In this document: in pieces, positions 10,336 through 37,629 of the stretch
How positions within the stretch are numbered: the first letter of the stretch is position 1
How the letters are laid out: each line of letters begins with the position of its first letter
Origin: Cristatella mucedo
Taxonomy: Eukaryota; Bryozoa; Phylactolaemata; Cristatellidae
DNA: 62,000 nucleotides
NCBI GenBank assembly: GCA_009760855.2
Contig: WPIO01000239.1
Coordinates: forward strand, 1-62,000
Direction of reading: 5' to 3'
Notes under the pieces: generated by a model
What the model was told of the DNA's origin: nothing
Seen by the model: the letters and a program-made list of their open reading frames with translations, nothing else
Database searches by the model: none
Translations under genes and position numbers: made by a program

Positions 10336-12010
10336 TCTATTCGACGGCCGCTGAGGCCACCACATCTGCGCCGGCCCAATTGCGCCGTACATTTCGCGTT
10401 CAAGGCGAAGCCCGTAGCACAGCTTAACGACCGCAGCTACGGTTGTCCAGGTCTTCCGGCATAAGCCGTCCGCTCTAACCCCTAGATTATAATAAATCTG
10501 GTTTCCAACGGTTGTAATTCAGAAACTGCAAATAATCCCGAGCACTTGTATAATCTGGCCGAAGTAGCATTCATGCATGTCGTAAGAGCTCGCGAGAGAT
10601 CTCTGGGACGAGAGGCGTAGAGTCTCGCAAAGTCTCGCAAATCAGCGTCACCGCACTCGAGTCGCAAGATAGATGAGACGCCGCCTTCGCCGTCTTATTC
10701 TATCGCCTTTTCTAGAGGCGTACTTTAGAGTGTGCGAAATAGCGAGATGTGCACGCTGCGTTACGCCTGCGTGCAAGCAACCGGGGAAGAGTGCTGCATT
10801 CGCCCCTAGTAGGTGGCAGAAGAAATTTTGCAGTCATTCGCTGTGGAAAAGCTGCTAACTGTAATACGTTTGCCGAGTTAGCAGTCAGTTTGAGATACTC
10901 GCTGTGTTTGAAGCGCTCGCGAAGCTATTGACGGCACAGTATGTGTGGTTATATTGAATTTTGAAAAAGACACTTCTTATCTATGGCGCTCGTGCGTGCG
11001 GGAAATCCGCTGGCTTTTGCTGGTTTTCCTATTTAGTTATTTTTCCTATTCAGACACGCAGGATGCTTTAAAAACCCGGGTCGACGATGCTGCTGCAAAG
11101 TCGAGTCGGCTTCACGAGCACCGCAGCCGCAGCAGCTTCGCATCCCTCGTTGGCTGCCGCCAACCAATAGCACGAGCACGTGCTCGCAGCAAAGAGTACG
11201 CATATCTTTCAGCGGAGGCCTCGATATGCCAGCGGAGGACTGCGACTCCGCGCGTCCAGAGAGATTCTTAAGACTGCGGGCGTTACTTTCCAAATCGCAT
11301 CCGCTAGTGAAGCGAGGACTGCGTGGAATCCTAGTGGAGCGAGGACTGCGCCTGCGACGATTCAAAGGTGATTTCGCGAAATCATTCGTTATTATTCGTA
11401 TTATCCGTTATTGTTCGTCGAAATTGTTCGTTAGGCCGAGGGGCTAGCGACGCGGAGGACAAGGTGCCAGTTGTTGCAGGGGGGGTAGGGAGATAACTAA
11501 CTGGCTTGCGTGCGGTGCTGTACTGGAGGGGCGGGCAGAAGCAGGGGCAACGTTACGGGGGGATAAGCTAGTCTAGGCGGCCCATCGTTGCCGATTTCCT
11601 CGACGGACTCTAAGCGCCAGACGTCCGTTATGCACTGCGGGTGCGGATTGGGAGGGTTTGTACGCAGTGGCTGCCGTTGGGCAGCCGCAGAGCGCTCTGC
11701 GGCTGCCTAAATGACCATTCTGTTCTATCAAAACATTGGCGTGCTGCATCGGCCACATTACGACTGTCCAACTATTACTCGCGCCTCCTGGAATTAAATG
11801 AAATGGAATTGGTTGTGTCATAATCTACGGTTAGTCGGCACAAAGGCACCAGTCACGTTGTATTCAGATCAGTCGTGCTCTAGGCTTCGAGCCTATCAGT
11901 TGAGCTGTGCTCTGACTTCAAACTGCGAGTTGCCATACACTACGACGTGGAAGATACGGGACAGACCGACAGAGCCCTGTCTGTTGCTGTTGAATGGACT
12001 CTTCTAAGCT
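10336..12010. other. Non-coding, nothing recognised
   Basis: Moderate GC, with a local G-run (11480-11490) and small direct repeats (AGCGGAGGCC/AGCGGAGGAC near 11210-11240). Open frames are short and without family signals. Confidence 0.4.
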
Positions 12011-12118
12011 AACCATTCGACCGTGCTTCCTTTGCAGCAAATGTAAAGTGCCTAGAAAAAGATTGAGTTCTCTGAGGGCACTATATCAAATGTATTATTG
12101 TTATTATTTTTATTATTA
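12011..12118 (+). mobile_element. LINE 3' tail fragment
   Basis: GCTTCCTTTGCAGCAAATGT, GTGCCTAGAAA, GATTGAGTTCTCTGAGGGC, ATCAAATG and an ATT-rich end: the last 100 bp of the LINE family. Confidence 0.85.
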
Positions 12119-15100
12119 AGCTATGGGTACGTAGCTTTTTTATTAAGGTATGAATGCATTTCACTGCTAACGCGCTCCTTTCCTCGAGGCTGTGTGGATT
12201 AGTGCTGTGTGCATTGGTGCTACGCCTAAAAGCTGTTAGCAACGATTCGAAGCTAAGGCTTCGCCAGTATTTGTCGCACGTCGGCAATGACGAGCGCTGT
12301 TATGAGAGCGCTTTATTTTCGTCCTTGCGGACTGTCGTAGTGGAGAAGTCGTTACGAGCATTACAGCTGCGGTACATTTTCACCTGCTGCTCTTGTGCTA
12401 ACGTGTCGGCGCTCGTCGTCATTGCTGCCGCGTTCCATTGGCTTTGGCATAAGTGCACTTATGCGGCTGCAACTGCGACAAGTTAGCTCGTGGACGTGGC
12501 GCCAGCTTCGCCATTATTTGTTAGTGCCATTGAAAGGCAGCCGAGTGCTTGCAAGCCGAAAGTTGAAAGCTAGTGCGATGGCTGTTGTCATTTCAATGGA
12601 AAGAAGTCTCGCATTCCCAACTCACTAAGCTAAAGAATATTTGTTCAGGCAATTTATTTGCTACCGTCGCCGACGAATAGACATCCAAATAGGCAAATCT
12701 GAGCTGAGCTACAAAGATTGGCTGATTTAGCAGCCTCATTTCTATGGCGGAGGAAGAGACTTAGCGGAGATCGCCCGAGCTGGAAGTGCGCAATAAAAGA
12801 TCGCCCTCAGCAGATTTGAAGCCACGAGCTGGGTCGTGTAGAGCGAGCACCCGCACTCCTGTGCTAAGACCCAGCAAACCAAACACAGCGATTCAAACAC
12901 TTAACAAGTGTACACGGGCCAACGACGATCGAAGCTTAGTAAACCAATGGCCAAACAGGAAGGACAATTGAGTGAATCGTTATTTTTTGAATCTGCAGAC
13001 TGGCCATCAAGTAAGTGAAGCCGTATAGTTGTCCCGCCTTTCGGCAGTAACGCTAAAGTCGCTCCGTCCTGCTAGGCTTTTTCAGTATGCAATGTGCTCC
13101 ATGCGAGCCGTAACTGGCTTCATGACAAGTATTGGCACAACGGCGAAAGATAACACTGTTGGGCATGCGCGTTCAGTATATCCGCTGGTCTCGTTAAGCG
13201 ATCCACAGGACAGAAAAGGTCTGGCATTATTGCTGGTTAACAGGTTCAGTTGCTAAGAGGTGATGAGGACAGACTGCCCTGCACACCGGTTGAAGCAATC
13301 GGGGATTCAAGGACTGCGGTTTACGGTACGCTAAAATCATACCTCACGCGGCCGCCAGGGGGTGCTGACTTTAGGCTATACTAAATGCAGCGACCGGTGC
13401 GGGTCGGGGGAAGGTAGACAGTCAGGGATGATTCCCGAAAAATCGCTCTAAAACCAATCTCTTACTGTTGTTTGCCTTTCAATAGGAAATATGTTAAAAA
13501 ATTAATCTCAAGATTTTTCTGCATGACGTATAACAAGAACTGGTTTAAAAAACTATTTTGCAAACGATGCCTGAACCGGAGGCAGCACTATGACTGTGAT
13601 TTTATGAGCTGCGGCCAACCTTTAGGCGTAGATAGCTATGCCTTTTTGCGGATTTTAGTAAGTAGCAGCTAATCAGCCCTGAAAATACACGAAATGTTTC
13701 AAAAACCATGAAATCAGCGTAGAATGTATTATCTAATGACACGCCACAAGGTGAACTTGCTGACTCTTAGTTAATAAGGCGTTTTAAGCTTCGCCCTCTC
13801 CCCTTCCAGAAATCACACAGCAGTCAGCTAGCGTCTGTCACACGCTATTCCCACTTTATTCTCTTTGATTAGTTACGCGTAAACTTGATTGTACTCGTGG
13901 AAAGTCACTAGAAATTTAATTTACAAATTAAATAAAACCCAGAAAAGCTGAAAACCTGCGAAAAGCCGCAACGACTCGCCGCCGAGCAGCAGCAAGCAGA
14001 TCGCCCCAAAGAGTGACCGTACCGGTCGGGCTTTGTAAAATGGATCCGTTTCCCTGAGTAATAGTCTCTGGCTGGAGTGTTTGATTTCGTAATTAAATAA
14101 AGATAACCAAAAGCCTATGCAACCCTATTTCATGAGTGAGTGCACACTTCGATGTCGATTTCAAGTAGTGCGAGTGCACATTGTGGCTACGTATGCAAAT
14201 GAGTAAATTAGCGTGCACTGTACGTTTGATATGCCATTCATCATAGCTGCTCTGTCGTATTAGTGCTATAAATTTCACAAGGGGCGCCACTTAAGCGTAA
14301 CGTCAGCGTCTTGTGCTTACGGACTCACGCATGGACTCACTTCCATTCAAAATCGTATTCAGAGTCAACCGGAAGCGATAAGGCGTTCTTAAGTGAGAGA
14401 GCCGTAGCTAGCTCTCATACGTAAACTACAACAAACGTACAGTTGCTAAATGTCGCCTATATCTAAATTTATCATTTCCGCATACTATAATCTTTATTTA
14501 TTACTTTCCATATAAATTACATGATTTTTCTCGTCTTGCAGGCCAACCTCAATTTGGAAATGTCAGAGAAAATAGTTAACAGCTAGGCTTACTTATCTTT
14601 TGGTTTTGCTTACGCTGAATTTGATAGAACGCTAAAGCCACAGCGATTCGTGTGCGGCGGACTCTCGCCAAGCAGCATGAAGAGAGCAAAGCTGAAACAG
14701 CAGCTCACATCGTACCAACCAGCGAATGCACCCTACAGTACTGATCTATTTCGTAAAATGAAGGCTCGATTTGAGAACGCAGGACCTTGACCACAACTTG
14801 GATTACGCCCAGCACAGAAGCCTTGTCGCGAGGCATCGCCTGTAGGATCGCCTCGCGAATGTATTCTATCGCATTTCCAAATCAATAGAGCCATGTACAA
14901 TACAATTGGACAGACATTGATAAAGCCACTCGCCATGGATTTCCATCAAGCTAGTTTGTTACATGGAAAAGAAGAAAGACTTTGAAATTCTGCTATTTTC
15001 AAATGAAACCAATACTCCAGAATCGTTCATATTTTCTTCCAATAGTCCGGTTGTCAAGTAATGAAGACTCAGTAGCTACGACGCTTTGCTACAAGAGAGC

Positions 15101-15504
15101 TGTGCGCGGCCTCCGCATCCAAGTACAACTAGGCCACAAATGCAGCGCTAGCAACGATGCTAGTTCCAGCCACGAGCGACCATGGAGCCGGCGATGCCCT
15201 TCGGCCTCAGAATCGCGGCTTGAGACTTTTGACTAGATTCAGCACCAATACACGCAGATTTGCCGAAACTACCAGAAAGCAGCATGCATTAGCAATAAAG
15301 ACTCGGCGAGCGTTGCTAAATAGAAAGTCTTGTCTTGTGGCTTGAAATTCATTAGCTTCATCGGGGCATCAGAGCATGTGAGCATCAGATCCCGCGAGCA
15401 TCACGGCATCAGACCATGCAACTTCATCAGAGCATCAGAGCATGTACAGCTGTGTAAAGGAACCATCGCGTTTTTGAAAGAGATTCTATGAAGAAATGGA
15501 ATCA
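12119..15504. other. Mostly unique non-coding DNA
   Basis: No gene recognised. A worn minus-strand SINE-A copy is likely at about 12715-12850 (GGCTGATTTAGCAGCCTCAT is the reverse of the SINE-A end). From 13.4 to 14.6 kb the DNA is AT-rich with no long frames. Confidence 0.4.
15365..15450 (+). repeat. Degenerate tandem repeat of GCATCAGA-like units
   Basis: Recurring GCATCAGAGCATGTGA and GCATCAGACCATGCAA units spread over about 85 bp. Confidence 0.6.
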
Positions 15505-16320
15505 GGTGAAAAGTTCTTTCTCTACCACCCAGAAGTTCGCTGCGCTAGCTTCCTCGAGGAAAACTCTTGAAGCACCTGATTGAACCTCAAGCTTTTTCGA
15601 GAGAAAAAAAGCCCACGTGCAGTAAAGTGCTGGAAAGTGTGGATTTCATTCATACCTTGCTCTACTTGGCAGAGATTCCTGTGCCACACGAATGAGGTGA
15701 ATCTTTCAATTAAAGGCCCCGAATTCACCGTCCTGGTTGCTGCTGAAAGGCTGCAAGCTTTTCTGGCCATCTGCTTTGTGTACGTGGAAGACGAGGCTTT
15801 GTGTACGTGGAAGACGAGGCTTTGTGTACGTGGAAGACGAGTGAGTGCTTCTGCCATGATTTAACCGAGAGTGAGTAAGCCTTGCCGATTTGTCGGCAGG
15901 CACAACCATGCAGACAGCCAAGTACTCTGAAGAATTCTATTAAAGGTTACTGTTACTTGGTTCGGATGACATTAAAGTTGAAACGTGTATTCGTAGTCGT
16001 TTCCTTGCCGGCATGGACGGGATTAGTCATGTACGCCGTGACAAAGTTCAAAGCTCACTGACCTGAGGATGCTAAAGAAAGGAATTGGACTCAAAAAAAC
16101 TTGTGGAATTCTGGCGTGTGTTGAAACAAGCCTACCGTCGTTTGGTAAAACGAGCTATGGGTGCTCTGATTCCGTTAGCCACTACTTTCTTTTGTGAGTT
16201 AGCCTTTTCAGCACTTGTTTGGATCAAAAGAAAAACTCAAAATCGATCGAATGTAAAACATGACGTGCGTCTTACCTTGTCGAAGACCGCTAAACAGGTG
16301 CATCTTTTTATTCGGGATAA
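15505..16320 (+). pseudogene. hAT transposase remnant, ZBED5-like
   Basis: Several frames together follow the order of ZBED5-type (hAT-derived) proteins. First comes YHPEVR with REKKSP, then LCHTNEVNLSIKGPEFTVL and AERLQAFLA. After a gap comes the C-terminal hAT dimerisation region: VEFWRVLKQAYRRLVKRA, ALIPLATTFFCELAFSALV, IKRKTQN, HDVRLTLSKT. In intact relatives these lie on one frame. Here stops and frameshifts separate them, and a 23-bp triplication (15780-15841) sits inside the middle part. No BED zinc finger or terminal inverted repeats could be identified. It could derive from a transposon or from a duplicated domesticated gene. Confidence 0.75.
15780..15841 (+). repeat. 23-bp tandem triplication
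   Basis: GTACGTGGAAGACGAGGCTT plus TGT repeated 2.7 times without mismatches, inside the hAT remnant. Confidence 0.95.
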
Positions 16321-16329
16321 TTGTTTGCT

Positions 16330-17035
16330 TCATCCGCCCATAATTATATTTTATTCTTGGAGGGAGTGGGAGAAAAGATTACATATCACTGCTCCAGAGG
16401 GCTGTCGGGTGGTGCATCTTCAAGGCTTTCATCAGAGTGCGACAACCATTTTTTTGCAACTGGTTGCAAGTGTGTCATGCCTTCGTGAATGTGCCAATAT
16501 CAATTTGCAGGAGTGGCACTATATTTAAAAAAAAAGATAGTACTTTTAGATGCACTAAATTTTATTTGTCTGCTACTGGTCTGACGAGACCAGACGAAAG
16601 GCGACCAAGCTTTTTTATCTCCACACGACGTTCGCATTTGTTTTTAGCCTTTTAGTCTGTGTGCCAAGGCTCTCCTATAGAGAATAATGACTTTGTATAG
16701 GGTCTAAATGATCTTTCTGGTCAAATTTCATAGATTAAACCTTGACCCTGGGCCATGTCCATCCGAAATCTTGACAAGGCCCTTGCACCTTACGTCTTAG
16801 TTTAGGGGTGTTGTCAAAACAGCCATAAGAAAATGCTGCTTTATAGCAGGGTTCTCATTTTTATCAAATAACAATTGTCCTTGCTGCTCAGTGGCCTCGA
16901 ATTTAATTTCTGAAATAAACGACTTATAAAAGAGGATGCAGCCCTATCCACATGGCTATTAAGTCTTATCTCGGTAGGTAAGGACAATCATCATATAAAC
17001 CTAGCATAGAGCTGGAGGCATCAGACTAAATATTT
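16330..17035. other. Non-coding, nothing recognised
   Basis: AT-leaning sequence between the hAT remnant and the long LINE, no family signals. Confidence 0.4.
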
Positions 17036-17039
17036 GCGT

Positions 17040-19560
17040 GTGACAGGCCGTTACTGATAGCCGGAGACTTCAATATTCATGTTGACAGCCTTAGCAACAG
17101 CCAGGTCCGCTCGTTTAACGACTGTCTGGAGAATTTTGGTTTGGTCCAAAACTTTAATCGTACCACCCACGTCGGTGGTCATATTCTAGATCTTGTGATC
17201 ACTAAGGATGTCTTCTCCACTGACCTTGTGGTGTGCCCGCTGACCCTCTCGGATCATCGTTCGGTCTCATTTACTGTTCCTGCTCCCGTGTACGTACAGG
17301 GTAATGTCGAACTTGTCCAGAGACGTAACATAAAAAGCATTGACATAGACAAATTTTTGAAATCTGTTTGTGATGCAGGTCTTCTTGATCTGTACCCAGA
17401 ATCGACCGACAACCTTGATACTCTCACTGATGCAGTGAACATGACACTCAGGAGTGCTCTTGACAAACATGCTCCCGTTCATTCTATCCGTGTACAAAGT
17501 CGTGGAGATTCCTTTCAATTTACAAAAAACTCTTAAAAGATGCGCCTGGTTAAGCGCAGGCTTGAATGTCGTTTGAAGAAATCGGGGTCTGATGCAGATC
17601 TAGTCAATTTCAAAGACTTCCTTCGAGTTTAAACCCGAAAGCTTAAAAAAGCCAGGGCTTCTTTTTCACTTGCAAGCTGAATTCCTGCCAGTCCGATCCT
17701 AAACAGATTTATAAGACAGTAAACCATTTACTGGCAAGTGCTGAGAGGTTTGACTTCCCAGATATTAACAGCTCAGCTGAAAAGTTTTCAGCCTTCTTTA
17801 CTGAAAAAATGTGCATATTCGTGCCTCCATTAAGCCCCCTTTGAGTAAAGCAATTGTGGAATCACAACATGTGACCTTCCTTAAAATATTTTCCGAGGTT
17901 TCTGCATAGGAAGTGGCTACCTTAACAAGGTCTAGCAAAAAGAGCTCGTCTCCTGAAAACCCTATACCGTCATCCCTGTGGTCTTCACTAGCAGACCAAC
18001 TTAACCCTGGTATAACCGAGATTTTTAATGCTTCTTTGGGAAAAGGGGTCGTCCCCAAGTCCTTCAAAGCGGCAATCGTTACACCCATACATAAAAAGCC
18101 TGGATTATATACAGAGGTCCTAGCAAACTATCACCAAGTTTCCCTTCTTCCTTTCTGGCCAGATTCTTGAATAAATTGTTGCTAAGCAGCTGCTTGAACA
18201 TATCGAAAATAATAAAATGTCAGAAATATTTCAATCATGGTTCAAGTCGCAGCACTCCACTGAAACTGCTCTCCTCCGTGTTAACAATGACATTCTATGT
18301 GGCAGCGATGACGGGAATGTCACTGCCCTAGCTCTGCTAGATCTATCAGCTGCCTTCGATACCATTGATCACGATGTCAAACTTGAACGATTGAGAACAA
18401 CAATCGGTCTGGCAGACGAAGCACTGGCTTGGTTTAAATCCTACTTGTCTGATCGTGTTCAATCTGTGTCGTGTGGGGGTCAGGTCTCACACACAAGACC
18501 AGTCACCTGTGGAGTCCCTCAAGGGTCTGTGCTCGGTCCCTTGCTGTTCTCCATTTATACTCAACCTCTGGGAAAAGTGATTAAGGCCCATGGAATAGGA
18601 TATCACTTTTATGCGGACGATACTCAGCTGTATATGTCATTCAAACCGCCGGAATCCCCTGCAGCATCTGATAAACTGAATGCTTGCCTTGCCGACATTC
18701 GATCCTGGATGTCGGAAAATTTCTTGAAACTAAATGATGGTAAAACCGAACGGCTGCTCATAGGACACCATAAGCGTGTAGCTGGATTAAAAGGCTTTGC
18801 TCTTCTAATAGGTGATGCTGTTGTGTGACCATCACAACGTGCTCGAAATTTAGGTGTCGTTTTCGACAGCTGCCTAAGTTTTAAAAGCTTCATTCAGAAG
18901 ACTGCTTCTACAGCTAGCCACCACGTTCGATCCCTATCCAAGATAAGCAGTTGTCTTCCATGGTGCAACGAATTTAACGAGCTCCTTAGTTCCGTCTCGG
19001 CTTGATTATTGTAATTTCCTTTAGCTGGGTTACCAAAAAAAGCAACTAGACCACTGCAGCTGGCTATGAATATGGGTGCAAGGCTAGTCTTCAAGTCTCA
19101 GAGGTTTGACCACGCGTCTCGTTTGCTAAATGAGCTAGGATGGATGCCGGTTGAGCAACGGATACAGAGCAAAGTTCTTACTTTGCTGACCCACAAGGCC
19201 TGCCACGGCTTGGCTTCTTCGTACCTAGCTGAACTGCTGCACCAGTTTCAGCTTCTCTCGCGCCCTCAGGTCCTGTGTGGACAATAAACTAGCTGTACTA
19301 TTCCTCAGCGTAAAGACCGTTGGCGACAGAAGCTTTAGCTCTGAAGGTCCTAGACTGTGGAATTCAATTCCACGATTCTTACGAAGCGACAACTACTCTC
19401 CTGCTGCCGACTATGGCTCATCCTTTTCAGCTGTCCTGAGCTGCTACATCCCTGCTACTCACTACCTCAACTGCTCTCCTGACTCTGCTATGCTTCCCAC
19501 TTTCTCTTTGTTTCGTGAGACGAAGTCTGTTGGCTACCGAATGCGTACTGAAAGCTGCTT
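17040..19560 (+). mobile_element. Degenerate CR1/L2-type LINE with endonuclease and RT remnants
   Basis: Longest LINE copy in the window. 17050-17300 carries the end of the apurinic endonuclease domain (LLIAGDFNIHVDS, later LSDHRSVSF). 17910-18170 carries the start of the RT region (PIPSSLWSSLADQLNP, KSFKAAIVTPIHKKPG). 18217-18828 is one open frame through the RT core: ALALLDLSAAFDTIDHD, GVPQGSVLGPLLFSIYTQPL, then the catalytic box HFYADDTQLYMSF. Downstream, in several frames, are LNELGWMPVEQRIQSKVLTL and FSSEGPRLWNSIPRFLRS. At least three frameshifts and stops separate these parts, so it is dead. Its last 180 bp match the fragment at 3878-4050 and differ from the tail of the young copies at 5080 and 36490, so this is a different subfamily. 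Confidence 0.9.
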
Positions 19561-19951
19561 AGGCTGTGAGTGTGCTATACGAAACTCTCCTGCGTAACAC
19601 CCACATAGTCTTTATGACTTCGTGGAGTTACAGATACATTACTGCCATAAGCAGACTACGATGAGCAGAATTCAAGATGCCTCCCATGATCTAATAGCTT
19701 AGGCAGGCTTATCAGGTATGCCAACTATTGAGTTCCACAATACACATGGTTATGGAGGCAGTTAATCACAGCTGCTTATTCAGAAACACCAGCAGACAGC
19801 ATGACAGGATACATGAGCACATTCGTTCGTTCATCGAACGTATGTGTGACGCACATCTTTCGGCAACAACGAGAAGCCACGTGAACATCTTTCATAGTAA
19901 GAACGAGCATACATTGGAAACGGCCAATCTGAAAGCCACAGCTGAGCAGTC

Positions 19952-19957
19952 TTTATT
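19952..19957 (-). terminator. Possible HADHA polyadenylation signal
   Basis: AATAAA on the minus strand, about 465 bp downstream of the HADHA stop codon, with no closer canonical hexamer. The position fits a 3' UTR of ordinary length, but the motif is common by chance. Confidence 0.3.
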
Positions 19958-20420
19958 CGGCTTGATGAGCCGGTATCTGATGGACAAAAACGTCAGGGAG
20001 AACCAGTGTTGCCACTGTTGCCATGTTCTCTAACCAGCACTGCTCGGGGAGCAAGCTGCCCAGGAATAGCGTCTTGCATGAGCTCGGCCAAGGCAACGAG
20101 CCAGACCGAGAGCTCAGCATAAAGAGTCAAAACTAATTTTGAATTTCTCATCGCCAGAGGGCGCTGCAGAGCCGGCGCACTCGATCAGCATCGGCAGTTG
20201 TTGCGGGCAGGCGGACTAGCAGCAGTCGATATGCCCACCGTCGACGGCCGCGGCCAGCAGGTTTTCACAGCAGTGAAAGTCAATCCGGGGAAGCCAGCAG
20301 TGGCAGCGAAGAAGCAGTGGCAGCAGCTGCTCTGCCACAAGTCCCTCGGGCTCCTCGAGAGAGAGATATATCTGCGATGCGGTCGCTGGCGATGTGCATC
20401 CGTCGCACCCGTGCACGGAA

Positions 20421-35271
<14,851 letters not shown>

Positions 35272-36489
35272 CTGCAGCACAAAGAAACATACACATTAGG
35301 CATCAGCCTCAGTCTGCCGCTAAAACGTTCCGGCACAGCAAGGATGCCTTCAAGAGCTGCATGCGATGGGTGAATCAGGAAACAGGAAGTTGCTGCAGCC
35401 CCTAGCAGAAGCTAGCAGTGCTTAACGGCACTGCTGGTCATCACCATAGAACGCATCACTTTACAGGGATGCCTAGCGCACATGAGCTCTTAGAATACGC
35501 GACGCCGCAACACAGACGGAGGCTATCCCTAGAAAAAGACCCTAGCATACCTACCCAGGCTTGCAGCGGACGAGCTGATTTTTCTCGTCCCTTTCAGTAC
35601 TACAACCAAAGCAGCACACACAAAAGTGAGCCCAGTAAAGCATGAGCACACGATGCTGCAGCGATGTAGCTAACACGGCGAACACAACCATTTTTGGCTG
35701 CCAGAAGCCAAAGACAAAGAGGCGCATGACATCTGAGTGTGGGGTGCGAGTGGACAAGCAGATCGCAGAGCCGACCGGCTCAGGGGACTTAACTCTGCCG
35801 GTCCATGCAGAGCAGTGTAAGCACTCGTGCACTAGCAAAGGAGCGTACAGCAATCTCAAGGCCCTCATCCACTGTGATGCGACGTGGCGATAGCTTCTTT
35901 TTACCCGGCGCCAGAATGTGTGGTTACGTTCAGCTCGTCGTTTTGCCACAAAGGGCGCCCTCGAAGGCTCTGCTGGCCAGCGGCTCGTGGGGTCAATCGA
36001 GGGTGAGAAATCACGCCAAAACGAGGAGCGAGCTTGAGAGCTCGTGCTCTACAGTCCAAGATACTGACCACTTGGCCACGAGAAGGGCGAAGGTGCCATA
36101 ACGGGTGCACACAGAGCCATTGCCTAAACTGTTCAACTCACGAAGCTGCTACATAGTTAGCTCAACTACAATTGGAACGACACTGCTAACAGAGCAGGCG
36201 ATTCGTATTGACGTGCCAGTTAGCGCGCACTTCAAAAATCTGGGGGCCAGAGGTTTCGCTACGGCCAGTCGTCGACAACAGCAGCGACACACAAGCTTTC
36301 TGATCAACTCCTAGGACACAATGGTACAGCACGCAAGGCGCTGAGCTCGGGCGCGAGCAGCAGCTTCCAAAACGCTGCTCCCGGGGATTTCCTTGGGCTT
36401 TACTTCGACGTCTCTGCAGGCACTCAGACAGAACATCGAATCTAACAGCCACACTTGCCATAGTTTTGAACATATCCCAGCCACAGTTG
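35272..36489. other. Region upstream of HADHA exon 2, nothing certain
   Basis: Expected to be the first HADHA intron. It contains short frames on both strands without family motifs. 36390-36450 reads [12 protein letters not shown] on the plus strand and may be a worn LINE piece running into the copy at 36490. Confidence 0.4.
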
Positions 36490-37200
36490 CAGAATTCGTG
36501 ACATCTCGTCTCGACTTCTGCAACTCATTGCTTACTGGCCTACCAGCATGTGCGATCAGGCGATTGCAGCTGGTGCAAAACTCTGCAGCTAGGCTTGTCT
36601 GTCGTGAGCGTCGCAGTTGCCACATTACTCCACTTCTCGCCGACCTGCACTGGTTACCAGTCAAGCAACGGATTGACTTCAAGGTTTTGTCGCTCACTTT
36701 TAGGTCTCTTCATTCTATGGCTCCAGCCTATCTTTCAGATATACTACCCCATCAGGCAAAGCATCGCACCACTCGCTTTTCGGAATCCAACAGTCTAGAA
36801 ATACCTCGTACAAACCTTAAATCCTTTGGAGACCGTGCATTTAGCTCGTATGCTCCCACAGCCTGGAACTCCCTCCCGTGCTGCATCAGAACATCCCCTG
36901 ACCTGACCACATTTAAAAGAAACTTAAAAACATACCTATTTAGGACAGCATTTAGTGGGTCCTTGTGATTCGTCCTCGATGTGCTTATGCGTGCTGACAC
37001 TGTTCATGCTGCCACTAACCACATTTGCATGCTGACCCAGTGCATGTAACCCCTAACCATGTTATTCATTTTGTTTGTTTTTCAAGCATGATTTTACTTA
37101 ATATTCTATTGCGTATCACTTTGCAGCAAATGTAAAGCGCCTAGAAAGAGATTAAGTTCTCTGAGGGCGCTTTATCAAGTGCAATATTATTATTATTATT
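36490..37200 (+). mobile_element. Young 5'-truncated CR1/L2-type LINE
   Basis: Open frame through [54 protein letters not shown] and [18 protein letters not shown], then the standard 3' UTR and tail with TAAAGCGCCTAGAAAGAG, GGGCGCTTTATCAAGTG and ATT repeats. Very close to the copy at 5080-6147, without its frameshift. It lies just upstream of HADHA exon 2, antisense to the gene. Confidence 0.92.
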
Positions 37201-37538
37201 ATAATGACCTTCTGATGCATATTTGCACTTATACATGCTTTCAGGAAAAGTCTACGGTTAGAGAGAACAGGACTGCACTGCTTCCCTAAAATGACTGCTC
37301 TGTACAGCATACGCAGGGTACGAAGCCAGCTCGCTCGGCAACCTGAGTCGACGGGCCTGACCTGGAAGAACAATTGTGCACAACCAGAGCAAATACACGA
37401 ACGAACGCAGTGCTAGCCAACGAAAGCTAATAAGTGGCTTTGATATCGAGCCAGGCCGTGCAGCCTAAATAGCGTGTTGAGACGACATCGGCGCTTCAAC
37501 CTTTGACTGCCGCCATCGGTGAAAACGCCGGGCGAAAC

Positions 37539-37629
37539 CGGTGTAGCTGGTGAGGGCGGATTCAGCATAAGGTTCGCTATTTCCGGCCAGACGCTTGCTT
37601 GCAGCTCTACGAATCAAAGCCACCCGCAT
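37539..37629 (-). CDS. Candidate HADHA exon 1 (mitochondrial presequence)
   Basis: From an ATG at 37629-37627 the frame reads MRVALIRRAASKRLAG, an Arg/Ala-rich amphipathic start typical of mitochondrial presequences, and continues to ALTSYT. A donor at ACCG/GTTTCG would end it in phase 1, matching the preferred acceptor of exon 2, and would give a total length near the family's 760 residues. The donor is mediocre, and an alternative AAG/GTTGAA further on would fit the other exon 2 acceptor. The assignment rests on position and composition only. Confidence 0.25.

Noticed and set aside
15365-15450. CRISPR-like spaced repeats
   Set aside because: Units are short and degenerate, spacing is irregular, and the context is a metazoan nuclear genome.
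20153-20167. CTCF-like core (AGAGGGCGC)
   Set aside because: Only the nine-base core fits, and the LINE tails contain similar GGGCGCT words; not distinguishable from chance.
35551-35949. Minus-strand frame starting MRALRLLYAPLLV as HADHA exon 1
   Set aside because: Hydrophobic, with no donor in the required phase; the candidate at 37539 fits better, although it too is unproven.
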